Shown: positions 44,100-55,399 of the stretch, piece after piece
Layout: the number at the start of each line of letters is the position of its first letter
How positions within the stretch are numbered: the first letter of the stretch is position 1
DNA from: Prochilodus magdalenae
Lineage: Eukaryota; Chordata; Actinopteri; Characiformes; Prochilodontidae
Length of the DNA stretch: 64,000 nt
Reading direction: 5' to 3'
Assembly: GCA_024036415.1 (NCBI GenBank)
Contig: JAMWET010007157.1
Coordinates: forward strand, 1,789,501-1,853,500
Made by a program: the position numbers and the translations under genes
Notes under the pieces: model-generated
The model's database searches: none
What the model was told of the DNA's origin: nothing
The model's input: the letters and a program-made list of their open reading frames with translations, nothing else

Positions 44100-44640
44100 C
44101 TCTCCAGCATTGGTCACACAGTGAGTGTTGATGTGTGAGTTCCTTTTTTTTCCCAGCCTGAGCTGTGCTCTGCTCTTGCCGACCAGTGCAGCACAGGCTG
44201 TCTGAAAATAAAGAGCCCGCTGGGTATTTAGGAGTTGACTGGCCCTGTCCTCCTGCCCCCAACTCTTGATTAAGGCCAACGAGCAGCCAAGGTTGGCAGA
44301 GCGTTAAAGCTGAAACCAGCCAGGGAGGGAAGGAGTGAGAGAAAGAGTAAGAGAGATATGGAGGAGAAAGAAAGGGAAATGGTGGAGGCCAGACATGCGA
44401 GACTCCAGGCCAAAGAGAGAAAAATAAAGGATGAGTCAAAGTAAGCAGAAGAGACAAAGACATGAGTCTCTGGGCCTGAGAACATGGAGTGGGTCTTCTG
44501 CCTTTGAGGAAGAAAGAATAAAAGGCACAAAGACTGAGACAAAAAAAGAGAAAACAGTAGAAGTAAAAGAGTAGTGAAAAATAAGAGGCCACTGCCACTG
44601 AACAATGAGGAGGCCTATAAGAGATCAGTGACCTCACTGG
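44100..44640. other. Purine-biased sequence with spurious open frames
   Basis: The plus strand is A/G-rich (AGAAAGAGTAAGAGAG type) at 44325-44590, which opens three overlapping minus-strand frames, including the longest in the window (184 codons, 44083-44637). The products are Leu/Ser/Phe-rich without a domain. I call no gene. The left part (44230-44310, CTCTTGATTAAGGCCAACGA) may be a small regulatory island. Confidence 0.55.
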
Positions 44641-44819
44641 TGGAGCCCTTGTAACAGGCCACTCATTGGCATGATGTCATCAGATATCCACTGCTGGGAA
44701 CTGTACGAACTCAAGTGGAATTCAGAACCTGTTTACTATGGTTTCCACTTTTGCATATACAATGTATAAGCTTACCGTACAATTACTCACCTTACAGGCG
44801 ACTTTGCACAAGGATGATC

Positions 44820-45200
44820 AGGCTATAAATACCTGCAAGGTGTGTGATGTGATAGGTTGTGAAAAGGTGCAGTGGTGTATAGAAAATGGGTCACAGAGCA
44901 GATGTTACTGATTGGCAAAAAAGAGTGGTTGCATTTTAGCATGCCAAAGACCATAGTGTGAAGGAAGTAGCTGACTTTGCAAGTGTAGCAAAGCATGCTG
45001 TCATACGGGCCTACCAACAGTGGCAAAACCCAGAGTTGTGGCAGGGAAGTCATCTACCAAATTTGGCAGAATTGCGCAATTCTTTGATGCAAGGGTGGCT
45101 AAACAGTGCTACTAGATACGTTTCAGTCAAAGGTAACAATTTATCTTTTCTGATGAGCTCATATATTACATAAGCATAAGTGATTTGGTAAAATATTTAT
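44820..45200 (+). mobile_element. Tc1-like remnant with helix-turn-helix only (copy 2)
   Basis: Plus-strand translation from about 44,900 gives DWQKRVVAF, then KDHSVKEVADFASVAKHAVI and RAYQQW, a Tc1-type helix-turn-helix with its typical turn (ASVAKHAVIRAY). QSCGRE then follows in the adjoining frame, like the family linker. The DDE domain is absent; the sequence jumps to GCAAGGGTGGCTAAACAGTG (45089-45108), TACTAGATACGTTTCAGTC and TTCTGATGAGCTCATATATT, shared in order with copy 1 at 31,140. Most likely a non-autonomous deletion derivative. Confidence 0.68.
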
Positions 45201-45689
45201 TACTGCTGACACATAAATAAACATTAATGCCATTGTCCCAATACTTAAGCATACTTGGCACACGTTTTTGTATTTGTGTATATATATCTGTAATCCCACT
45301 AGCCGACTTTAGTTACTACACAGTTGATGCTGTTACTATACACTGTTGCTGTTTACAGGTACTATAATTGGTTTAAATCTTGATAATATTTGCAGTTTTT
45401 TAGTGCTCCTGGATGACACCAAACATCCCCAGAGTTCCATGATGTACCACGTTAACAATAACTTCTTGAAATATTGCCCACCTAAAATTCTAACTTACTC
45501 TACTGGAACTACCAACTTTATCTAATAGTTTTGAACACCACCACATCTTTGCTAGCCCATTTTTGAGAATGTTAGTATTAGATAAAGTTCAAAAGACTAA
45601 TAAATTTGGGAGTAGATTTTAATAATCACCCTAAAACAATAGAAGGCATGGGGGCTTGGGAAGAAAGGAAAAAGAAAGTCCTCATTAAC
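45201..45689. other. AT-rich sequence, nothing recognised
   Basis: May include the end of the preceding element (TGTCCCAATACTTAAGCATA near 45235-45254 resembles Tc1 3' flanks). Otherwise no feature. Confidence 0.4.
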
Positions 45690-45990
45690 AACTACAGCTC
45701 CGCAAATTGAACGGATGCACAATTCATCACATCCCCCTCCCCTCTCCAGTCGGTAGGAGCAGGAAGGCCAGCCGCACCAACTAATGACCTGGAAATAGTT
45801 CCTCTAGGCTTCCTGTAATGATGCGGCTGCTTGGGATTTCTTTTTTAATTTGGTCCTTAAGAAAATAACAACCCTCAGTGGCAGGCGCTCATTATGGGCT
45901 GGTTTGTCGTGTTTGACCATTAGGAAGGGAAAATAACCTTGCTCGTTTACGGGCAGTAAAAACACTTAAGCTGGAAGAGCCCCAAGGCCA
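45690..45990. promoter_or_regulatory. Candidate conserved non-coding island 20
   Basis: Complex block: CCGCACCAACTAATGACCTG (45772-45791), CTGTAATGATGCGGCTGCTT (45811-45830), AGGCGCTCATTATGGGCTGG (45883-45902) and GTTTGACCATTAGGAAGGG (45911-45929). TAAT-type cores beside GC blocks, no frame. Enhancer role is inferred. Confidence 0.36.
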
Positions 45991-46889
45991 GGCATGTGTG
46001 TAAAGGATGAAATGTCCAAATATAACTACACTCTTTCAATGGTCAGCTTCCCAATATGATTCCAGTGTGAGACAATATTGGCAACGCATTCAAATCATGT
46101 GATTTCGGACCGTTATTTCAGTAGTTTTGTAGACTGCTATCAAGGATTATGAGTTTGTAAAATTATATACTTATTTAATTAAATACTTTGCAAAAATAGT
46201 CACTTTGCACAATATTACAACATTAAAAAATAACATTAAAATCTACTGCCCCTTTACACAAGTAAATGCTACAATTAGGTTTATTTTAGGCGGCTAGATG
46301 ATGAAGAGGCAATTTTATGGACCGAACAGACAGTTCCACAACTCTGGCAGAGACATGCAGTGTTTAAATGAAGTGCTGGTCACACTCTGTGTGTACTGAA
46401 GCACTGAGGCATGGTGAGAACAGAAACGTCTTTTATAGAGTACACCCACAGGCTGCCTAATCAAGTCTCAATTCAGCATACAAACACAACGCTTACAGAA
46501 CACAGACACACACTCAAATACTAACAGTATAAGATTAACCCAATATGGCAACACCTGTTCACTGCGCATGAAGTGGGCAATATGGCAAAAATATGCAAAC
46601 ACTTCATGATACACAATATGCACTGTGATGTTTAGTTTTTCTGAGACTGAAAATATATAATGTAGCAGAAAAAAATAATAAAAATAATAATACATTCAAC
46701 TACTCAAACTACTATTTATTAATTATAGGCTAAATTATCAAACAGTAGTGAAATGCTTGCATTCTTCTAGGTGATTTACTGTTCTTTCCCAGCCTGCACT
46801 ATACTGTGTTGGTTTTAGCAAACAAATTCTGCAGAGGCAATAAATTATGCTTGCTATTGTTAATATACAGTGATTTCCTCTCATTGCAA
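45991..46889. other. AT-rich sequence with one dispersed-repeat trace
   Basis: GGGCAATATGGCAAAAATAT (46575-46594), followed by CATGATACACAATATGCACTG, resembles the dispersed 'gggcgatatggc' fish repeat also seen near 54,031. No gene. Confidence 0.45.
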
Positions 46890-47780
46890 TTCCTGAGCCA
46901 CACTCTTTTAATTAGACAATCATGGTTAATAATCAAAACAAAAGTAGAGCTCACTAATTAAAACAGTTCAGCGATGCGGCACTTTTAAAATGACAATAAA
47001 CGTAGCCCAGTGGCACCAACCCCCCCATCACAAAAACAGTTAGGAAACTTTCAGTACTTGCAATGCTGAAATTTTCAATTAAGAGCCTTCAATTAATATA
47101 ACCTCCAATGATAATGAAATGCTGGAGCACCTGATCATCTGACATGTTTCTGTTAGCATCTGTAACAGAAATGTAGCATCTTTCTACTATTTCCACTGCC
47201 GCTCCCTGCGCACAATCAAGCAGTGACACGGATGCATTAAATAAAAAAGCAAAACATGAACTATTACAGGCTGCAATAAATAAATAAATAAAGTCAAGGC
47301 ATACTGATGCTATATTTGGAGAGCTCTCTCTTACAGACATTGATCTGACCCTGTCCCCTCTTATCATAAAGCATGTCCATAGCACCTCAACAGCCTCATC
47401 CTTAATGTGATATCTCTCTGATTACCGTTTCCACTCCCCTGCCATGTCTCTCTCTCTCTTTAATGCACACAGCACTTTCTAAAAGCATTTGTTTCTCCAG
47501 ATCAAAATAACACAGGCCATCCATAGGGAGAGTTATGTTTTTTTTGTTGTTTTTGTCTTTTTTCTCCAGGGACCAGCATTGATTCTTTAATGAATGGAAG
47601 TAGGCAGACGAAAATGGATTTATTCCATCCTAAGAAGTGCCTGTGCGCGTCCCCTTTAAGATGCTCTCTCGTAGCTTCGCATTGCATGTGATTACACTTT
47701 GGGAAGAGGAAGATGTTTGCATCTCTATAAAATATTCATTGCTGGGGCTGGAAGAGAGGTCTGGCTCTATGTATTTACCC
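46890..47780. promoter_or_regulatory. Candidate conserved non-coding cluster 21
   Basis: Almost 900 bp of complex DNA. Left: CTCTTTTAATTAGACAATCATGG (46906 onward), GGTTAATAATCAAAAC (46924-46939) and CTCACTAATTAAAACAG (46951-46967). Middle: CTGCCGCTCCCTGCGCACAA (47197-47216). Right: GCGCGTCCCCTTTAAGATGC (47645-47664) and CATTGCATGTGATTACAC (47680-47697). No transposon signature, little simple repeat. One of the largest enhancer-like stretches here; unproven. Confidence 0.36.
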
Positions 47781-47989
47781 GCAATAAGCAAAAGAGTGAG
47801 CTAACGAGAAGAAGATGAAAGAAATTTACAAATTTTAACAATGCATGTAATGTATAAAGGCAAATGAAATAGCACAACAAGGCCTAGTTAAACGAAAAGA
47901 AATGAATCTACTGAAAATGGTATATTTTCATATACTTTCACATTTTCTTTAAGAACACTAGCACTGCTGTCTTACACCAGAACAAATAT

Positions 47990-48260
47990 AATGGCCCTTG
48001 CCAGGTTTAAAACCCTTAATGCCCTCAGTGCTCATACTCATTAAAATGCTTCTTTTAGTGAAAATAGACATCACCGTAAATCTAATTTAAATGCTTGCTG
48101 TGAAATGTTCCCTAATATGTCTTAATTGGGTACTAATTATGAAATCAAATTAATCACAAGTTTCCAGTGGATAGCCATAATTAAAAGGAATCACAGTTAC
48201 ATCATTTGACAAAGGGAAACATATGACTTTGGGATTAACTAATGAGATGTTGCTTTCTGT
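47990..48260. promoter_or_regulatory. Candidate conserved non-coding island 22
   Basis: Dense TAAT cores: TAAATCTAATTTAAATGC (48076-48093), GTCTTAATTGGGTACTAATTATG (48119 onward), CAAATTAATCAC (48146-48157), GCCATAATTAAAAGG (48174-48188). The spacing and number of homeodomain-like sites exceed the background of the surrounding AT-rich DNA. Inferred enhancer. Confidence 0.38.
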
Positions 48261-48949
48261 CTCTGCAGGCTATATGAGTTAGTTCTGCTTAGGACAGTTT
48301 GTATTGTGTAAGCAAACCACATGACACTAAATTCAGTTGGTAAAGACAGTTACGAATATAATGATTTACATTATTAATACAGCAAGGTGTAATTTTAGTC
48401 TAAAATAATGAGAAAGATGTAATTTTAAGGATCAGTTATCATATCATTATCTTGCCCAATATGTTTTAGAGTATGTATTATTAAATCTAGCAATTTACCC
48501 CATAAATAGGCTATGTTTGTCAATGAACTATTTCTGAAATATCCTAAAAAATGTTCCTGTCAGCAAGTTTTCAAATATTTGTTTTGAATATTTGCCAGTA
48601 GATGTCACTGTTCCAGCAAAACTGACCGTAGCTTTTTCACAAGATACAAGGACTCCATTGAGTTTTCTGATTCAGTACAAAACCTGTAAGAAACCGTTTA
48701 AAGGCCAAATCTAGAACTTCTATAACGGCAATACCTAGAACAATTTTGCTATCTACTTTAGGTAAACAAATGGCCGCCACACACACACTGTGCAAGTTAC
48801 ACTGAGGCCTTTAGAAATGTGTTATTCTATTATGACAATCACTAAACTGAACACCTGACAGCCAGCCTGGCTATCACAGCATTTTCTCACCACTGACAGT
48901 GAAGAGCAAGAGTTGATGGAGAGAGTGATAGAGAGAGAAAGAGAGCAAG
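48261..48949. other. AT-rich sequence, nothing recognised
   Basis: A GA-rich patch lies at 48919-48945. No gene or named repeat. Confidence 0.5.
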
Positions 48950-49160
48950 GCATATGAGGTTGTCAAAAGAATAATACTGCTTGCCTGGTATCTCCCAAAT
49001 TGACTGGGGCACAAACATGTCTGTCAAAGCTGTGCCAATATAGTTTAGGGCCTCTCGTGATGGGGCACACACCCAATGACAGAAGCAGGTCATTTCCAAC
49101 GGCTGGCCACATAAATCCACAGTCTGGCCGCTGTCTTGGTGCTGAGCCTGCAGAACACAC
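48950..49160. promoter_or_regulatory. Candidate conserved non-coding island 23
   Basis: TTGTCAAAAGAATAATACTG (48960-48979), CTGTCAAAGCTGTGCCAATA (49020-49039) and CCAACGGCTGGCCACATAAA (49097-49116). Complex, unique, with TALE-like TGTCA pairs. Open frames on both strands are short and unrecognised. Confidence 0.28.
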
Positions 49161-49336
49161 ACATACGCACAAACAGAGAAAAAGTGACATTATGTGTAGT
49201 AGCTACAGAATCTATGGAAGGCCTTCAAGCAGTACAGAAATGAAAAGATGTTACCTGTGATTGGAAACTAGAGTAAATATATTCAGATTTGCTAAAAACA
49301 ATAGAGTCCAGAATAAACAAAGAACCAAAGTGTGTA

Positions 49337-49384
49337 AAAAAAAAAAAAAAAAAGAAAAAAAGAAAGGAAAAAAGAAAAGAAAAC
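49337..49384. repeat. A-rich tract
   Basis: An 18-base poly-A followed by AAAGAAAAAG-type repeats. It could be a retroposon tail, but no retroposon body is recognised upstream. Confidence 0.9.
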
Positions 49385-49529
49385 CATCACCATGTTTTTT
49401 TTTTCTCTACTAAAATGCTAATAGCCTTCATCTGGCTCATTTTACTGCAAAATACACATTGTTTTATTTCTTCTTCCTCCAAGAAAAAAACCTGCACAGC
49501 ACCCCTGTTTAGGGAAGAGATGTATTAAT

Positions 49530-50090
49530 GTTTCAGTATGTATGGGCTGGGATCAAAATGCGCTTAAAGGATGCCTTGGCCAGGGGATGGCATGGAATGC
49601 TAAAATACTATGAATTTTCAAGGTTATCTAGGGGGACAGGGACCTTTTTTCTACAACCACCTTCGCTTTATTCCTGTGAACACATGCATTAAGTCGGTGG
49701 CGAGTTTTGCGGGAGATGGTGAAGGTGACTTTTACGAGGCAAAGCCAGATCGTTGTCTGCGTGAGTATAACCTCACACTGCTTCTAAAATGGCTGGGACA
49801 CACTGCACGGCTGCCATAGATGTGCTTTGGTTGCTGTTAAGGGGTTTAGGTGCGGGTCAGCTTCAGGCAGTGTAACAAAGCTTTCGTCTACAGTTGCTGT
49901 CACTAGAGCAGGGCTCATTTTCCACAGCTTGTGCTGTGATATTAAAATTAGGTCATCATCGTTGCGGCACGGGCCACTTTCTCTCCACCATAGATCACCA
50001 CAGGCCTGCTCCCCACTCCTCATTACACCATATTTGGTCAATAAGCCATTAACATGCCGCAGAGGATGTTAATAAGCATTCCTAGCAAAA
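49530..50090. promoter_or_regulatory. Candidate conserved non-coding island 24
   Basis: Complex, CpG-bearing block: GGTTATCTAGGGGGACAGGG (49621-49640), TTAAGTCGGTGGCGAGTTTT (49689-49708), CAAAGCCAGATCGTTGTCTG (49740-49759), CTAGAGCAGGGCTCATTTTC (49902-49921), CATCATCGTTGCGGCACGGG (49954-49973) and GCCATTAACATGCCGCAGAGG (50044 onward). A 69-codon plus frame (49610-49819) is open but unrecognised. Enhancer or diverged exon; I favour enhancer. Confidence 0.38.
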
Positions 50091-52659
50091 GAAGGGAAAT
50101 TGTGCTTGTGTGGTTCAGTGTAAGTGTGGGTGCGTGTGTGCGCAAGGTTGCAGGGGGTAGTCTCTGAAGATGGGCTATAGCTCTAACTTTAACATTAAAT
50201 CTTTCTTATAAAATCTAAAACCTTTGAATAAAAAAATCAAAAACCCATAAACATTCTAGATAATCATAATCTCCATATGTTTGATATTTCTTCCTCTTTA
50301 AGAACATGTTTACAGTCTTGTATCAAAGGCACTCAAACTCTCAAACTTTCTACACAAGTTAAACAATCTTACCTAAAAGTACCTCTCATTCCGTGACATT
50401 TTAATTTCATCTCAAGGTACCGGATTGCTGCATAAACAAACAGTGCCTCAGGCTATCTGAAACTGCCTACACAACCCCAGGCTCTTCTTATTTAACTGCT
50501 CTAGCACAGTTTAAGTGCTCTGCACTACAAATGCTTATTAAAAAGAGCCTTTTATTGATGATAAAAAAGATGTGGTTTCAAGCACTTGGCGAACTGGGCT
50601 AAATAGCAGCAAGTAATATTTATGTTAGGCCTGCAGCAATTCACATATATAGAGAGTTATGCAGGTGAAATAAAGACATCAAACAACAAAAATAGGAAGA
50701 GATAAATTACACATGACAATGCCTTTAAATCAGAATGGTCTAATTTGTTTACATGACATAAAACTTCACAGATTCAATCTGTACATGAATATTGTAGAAA
50801 CATATGTAAGGAGGATGACAATAGATTGCAACACATCAGCTGAAGCGTAAAGCTATTCTACTTACAACATGCACTTAAAAGGACATTACTTGTGGAAGCA
50901 CCCGGAGTTATAGTATCCCAAATCATTTTGTATTCAGCTACACTGAATACTGCTAATCTATCCCCACAACATAATCTGAGTGCTTGCCAAAAGCACAAGA
51001 AAAGTAACAGCACTGGAAAAACAGCTGGAATAAGCCTAAAGGCAGTCATAACTGAAACAGAAGAGACACAGTCATTGTCACGACTAATGTTTCTCTGCCA
51101 TAACACTGTTACACCACACCATTTATGATCATCCTACAGAGGTGGATTAACAGCAAAATCAACCCAAACCTGGTTTAAAAAGTCTCCTAGCTTAAAAACT
51201 AGCGGCTAGCATACCAAACAACAACAACAAAAAACACATTATGAACACTGCCATGTTATTTTATTATATTTTCCAGTCTTTGATTTAATTTGTTTTCCCT
51301 TGCTTTTTTTCTTGAGTGCCTTCTTCCTGGCCGTGAAAATGGGGTTTATATTGATGAGCTGGGCCCCAATATTGATTTCCCATCATTCCTGGTGTGGACA
51401 TTTTCTGGTCTATTATACTACACTTGCAGCATATTCCCTCAGCAGCTGTAAACTGGATATATGGGCAACCTGACCTTGGCAATATGGAGATAATGAAATA
51501 TCCTTAATGATCCTTTCAAAAAGATTTTACAGGCAGCACTATAGACTGCCAACGCATGTACAATAATAGTTAGTATTAGCATAGGCAGGACTTTTTTTTA
51601 AAGCCTTGTTAAATCTAAAACCTGTTTGCTCCTTTCTGTAAGTCTACCCGAATAGGAAAAGCGAAACAGAACTTTGATATGTAGTTGAGAGTTCAATGTA
51701 ACATTATGCTATCATAATTGTAATAAAACACATGATACTGTTTTGGAAGTTATCAGTTCAGTACTTCCAGAACACTGAAAAAGTGTATACACCATACAGA
51801 GATTTTTATAGACAATCTGTAAAGTATAACAACTGCATAGTAACTGAACAAAATGGACAGCAAGGCTTTTACCCAGTCATACTTTTACACAACAAGTTAT
51901 ACATATAGAGCTATGTCATAATTTCTGTGCAACTCTGACAAATGAAGCAATTCAAGAACATTCAAAGAAGCATGCAAGAAATTTAATTACTCCACCACTT
52001 TACCTATTTTTTTATATACTGTATTGTTCTTCCAAAAATTAATCTGCAGGGTATAATGTTGTATGTTTTTTCCATTTATGTATTTATTGGGGTTTTACAT
52101 TTTTCTGATGTGTGTAGGAAGGTTGTTGCACAAAGTTGTGATGCTTGCAACAGTTCCGGCTTGGTTTCAAATAAGTTGCATGATGTATGATGAAGGTTTC
52201 ATGATGAAGGTTTCAGGCAACTAAAGTTAAATGAAAGTGTAAAGTGTGCCTCATTATGGCCATAAATGTATTTTTTAAATTTCTATTAATTAATTATTAT
52301 TGAAATATTGAATTATATGGAATATTGAAATATATTTAGTTTTAGAATCTAATAACTTTAAAAATTCTCATACACACGTTCTGTTTTAATAGCACATTAT
52401 CTTCTTTTCAATTCTCAGAAAAAACTAAATGCAGAGCAGCCTGGTGTGCATCATGAAAAATGTCTTTAAGTACTGTGATGTGACTGTGATTTGGCCATAT
52501 TTACAATTATTAGTTTGTTAGAGTATAAAACCCCAGGCAAACAGAGTTTTCCCTATTATTTACAGATATGAAAGTAATAACTAGAATAACATGTATATGT
52601 ACAGTATTCATTCTGCAGTCATTTAACATACTCAAATGGAAAATTTAGGGCATAATAAT
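50091..52659. other. Mostly AT-rich unique sequence, no gene recognised
   Basis: A TG-rich patch lies at 50120-50140. The part 50405-50570 is more complex (ATTGCTGCATAAACAAACAG near 50425) and might hold a small element. ATGATGAAGGTTTC is duplicated at 52185-52213. No credible frame. Confidence 0.5.
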
Positions 52660-53480
52660 TGGGAATCTTGACAAGGCATCTTGAACAATGATGGAGAATA
52701 TCGCTTTCAGGGCTCCCTGGATGAGCAGCACCTTGACTGTATCTCTGGCTCAATGTGCGAGTTGAAACCTCGGCATTGGGTGTATAGATCATTATGTGTC
52801 TGACTATCTGACAGGCCCCTTCACTGCTCCGTGCCTATGGAAGATAATCATCGGCAGAGCCAAGTAACAATGAACTCGTTCCTGCACTCCAGTATTTCCA
52901 GGAGAGCACTTCAAACGCTTCGCTCCTCCCCACACAAAAGGAGCCATCTCTTTTGATGTCACTGTCAAAGACCAAGTTTTGTTTCCGTCGCCTTCCGAAA
53001 CACCCCCCTCCCCCACTCCTTCGCAAGAAAAGAAAAAGAAAGGAAAGAAGTCACAGACATGAGTGCGTCTGAATAGTGAGAAACAGATTTTCACATGAAA
53101 GCGCACCTGTGCTGCACTGAAGCACTGGAACTCCATTGAGAGCCGATCAAACAAATACTTCACTTTTAACATAGGTGGCCAGGGATAACACAAGCATCTT
53201 TACCATGCAAAAAACGATATTGTTCAGCCCGATGAACTTTTTCTAGGCAATTAGACTTACCACTAATTATTTTGAATGTGTTTAGGGGCATATTTATTTG
53301 GTAGATTATTGTCTTTTCTTTTGAAGCTAATGAGGGGGAACATCAATTATTAGTGGCAGCTGACTGAAGAGTCAGAAAGCATGTAGGTCTCCCTGCTCGG
53401 TGGGTTCAGCATTGTTATCCCAACTAACAACAGCGAGCATGTTTCACCCTCTGTCAAGAAGCCCAGCAAATAGACATGGC
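52660..53480. promoter_or_regulatory. Candidate conserved non-coding cluster 25
   Basis: Left: GAGAATATCGCTTTCAGGGC (52693-52712), AACCTCGGCATTGGGTGTAT (52766-52785), ATCATTATGTGTCTGACTATCTGACAG (52789 onward) and AAGATAATCATCGGCAGAGC (52841-52860). Right: GGCAATTAGACTTACCACTAATTATT (53246 onward), GGCATATTTATTTGGTAGATTATTG (53287 onward), ATCAATTATTAGTGGCAGCTGAC (53342 onward). Varied, non-repetitive DNA with many TAAT, GATA and E-box-like cores. Overlapping minus frames up to 129 codons lack domains. Confidence 0.4.
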
Positions 53481-54779
53481 GGCCATCTAATGACTGTAAT
53501 CACAACAGATAAGCAAGCCAAGCATGGGAAGGAGAGAGCGAGAGAAGATGAGAAAAGATAAAGAATGGGAAGATAAAGACTGAAGGAAGGAATGAGAGAG
53601 AATAGATTAATTGATTCTTTCGCCCAGCCTTTCAGATGAAAGTAGAGGTTTTGAGAGGGGTGATGCATTTTAGAAAATGGCATTTAGATTGCATGCATGC
53701 CCTGTTCTTGCCAGAGTCATATCACCTTCTGTACAATGAAGGCTCTCAATGTTTAAAATCCAGCCAAGTACATGAGTGTATGGGGTCAACTGTATCCTAA
53801 ACCAAAAGTCAGTTTTCTGACATACTTGACATGGTTCTGTGGTTAGCCACAATGTAGTATGACAGTTTTTTAAAGCTATATCTTAAATAGAAAATATACA
53901 CAAGACATTACCTAGGTTTGGGTGCAGTAAATAAGTATAGAAATTATTAGTAAAAAGGTATAATCTACTGATTATTTTGATTTGACTAAAAGGATGCTCA
54001 GCTTAATCATTGCTGGTTCATTAAGAAGTAGGCATGGGCAATATGAGAAAATTACAATAGAATTTGAAGACATTTCCCCGATACAAGGTACGTACCACTG
54101 TATATAGAATTTCAGAGGCTTAACAAAAGTTAGAACAGACAGAATATTTCAGTATGGTTTCCTATAGAGCCTGTTTACAGCCAGGAGTAAACACCCCACC
54201 AAATCCACCATGATATGATAACGGAGAAGACAGATCTTGAATACATTCAACATAGGTATAAACAGAATGTGCTTTTGGTCATTGTATTGAGTTACAATAG
54301 TGGAGACAGAGTGCCTACCGTCAGGCGAGACAATAAACAAGGAAATTCTATCTGGTAAATAATACAACAATAACAATATAACAATGCATATGCAATGCAT
54401 TTTAAATAGAATTTGACCAATGCATATCCAAACTGAACATAAAACATATGTAAAATGCAATATGTAAACAGATACACAGTGTCAAATACTAATTATGGAG
54501 TTTTGGAATGGCTGAAATTGGTGAGAAGGATCATGCCTTCTTCTAATAGCCCATATCCTCCCCATATCCTAGAGTTCTCAACCCTACTTCAATTACTGTT
54601 CATCTTATATTGAAAGCACCCGAACATATCTGAACATACATAATCTAACTTTGGACTCTCCCTTTTATGAAACATCATTGGTTGGTGTTCTTTATGTTTT
54701 AACTATTTGGACCATATGCTCAAATGAGTGTTACAATGTATACAATGTGGGATTTTGGCAAAAAAGGACATATGGGTAG
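53481..54779. other. Unique sequence with small repeats, no gene
   Basis: GA-rich patch at 53526-53605. Dispersed-repeat trace GGCATGGGCAATATGAGAAA (54031-54050). The minus-strand 103-codon frame at 54149-54460 is featureless. Confidence 0.5.
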
Positions 54780-55070
54780 CATGTAATTTTCAGCAAATGC
54801 TCGTTAGGAAACACGGCAGTGGAAAATACCCTTTTGCCCAGTGAGACGGGAGGGAGCACAGAGAAAGGGCGACAAGCAAAGGAGTGGGAGGAGACTCAGC
54901 AGGGGAACCCATCCAGCAAAAAACCTGTGTGATGCCCTGGCAAGGCCTAGTTGGGCCTTCAGCTCACATGTGCCTCATTCTCACGGGTGGGAGGAAGAAA
55001 TGGTGCTCAGCCTTATATTGCATGTCCACTTCCCATGAGTCTTCATGCATTCACAGTGGCATAGGCCAAT
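54780..55070. other. Balanced unique sequence, possible regulatory
   Basis: More GC-balanced than its neighbours, with CCTGGCAAGGCCTAGTTGGG (54936-54955). No clear motif cluster and no named repeat; two short overlapping plus frames are unrecognised. Confidence 0.35.
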
Positions 55071-55107
55071 AATACTATATATTGTCACATTCCTCACCCT
55101 TAGGTTG

Positions 55108-55381
55108 GGACAGTATGGAAAATGCAAAAAAAATATTTCTTTTACTATTACTATTTCTTTTTACTATCACTACTATTGAAGGCAGTTTAAAGATATTTCA
55201 TGTTTTGTCTGGTCAACTTAATTCATTTATTAATATACATCCAACACGTTCAGGCCTGCAGAACATCACCTGTCTAAAATTACATTATTATTTACTTTCC
55301 CAGAAATTGCATTTGGAATTTCCCCCGTTTAAATTTTTTTACAAAATTATTTATGTTTTTGCATTTTCCATACTGTACCCA
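55108..55381 (-). mobile_element. Short Tc1-derived element with matching terminal inverted repeats
   Basis: ACAGTATGGAAAATGCAAAA (55110-55129) is repeated inverted as TTTTGCATTTTCCATACTGT (55358-55377): 20 of 20 bases. Inside, AAGATATTTCATGTTTTGTCTGGTCAACTT and CATTTATTAATATACATCCAACACGTTCAGGCCTGCAGA match in reverse the 3' flank of transposase in a teleost Tc1 lineage related to element A. No transposase remains in the 272 bp, so this is a MITE-like deletion derivative. The flanking TA is not clear on both sides. Confidence 0.82.
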
Positions 55382-55399
55382 ATATTTTTTGATCAGCTA

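Noticed and set aside
44083..44637. Longest open frame in the window (184 codons, minus strand)
   Set aside because: It runs through purine-biased DNA; two other frames are also open there, the product is Leu/Ser/Phe-rich without a domain, and no splice or promoter context supports it.
49337..49384. Poly-A tail of a processed pseudogene
   Set aside because: No spliced-gene-like sequence could be recognised upstream on the plus strand; the A-rich tract grades into AAAG simple repeat.
52804..53193. 129-codon minus-strand frame
   Set aside because: Overlaps a second open frame, has no domain, and lies in sequence whose texture fits regulatory DNA better.
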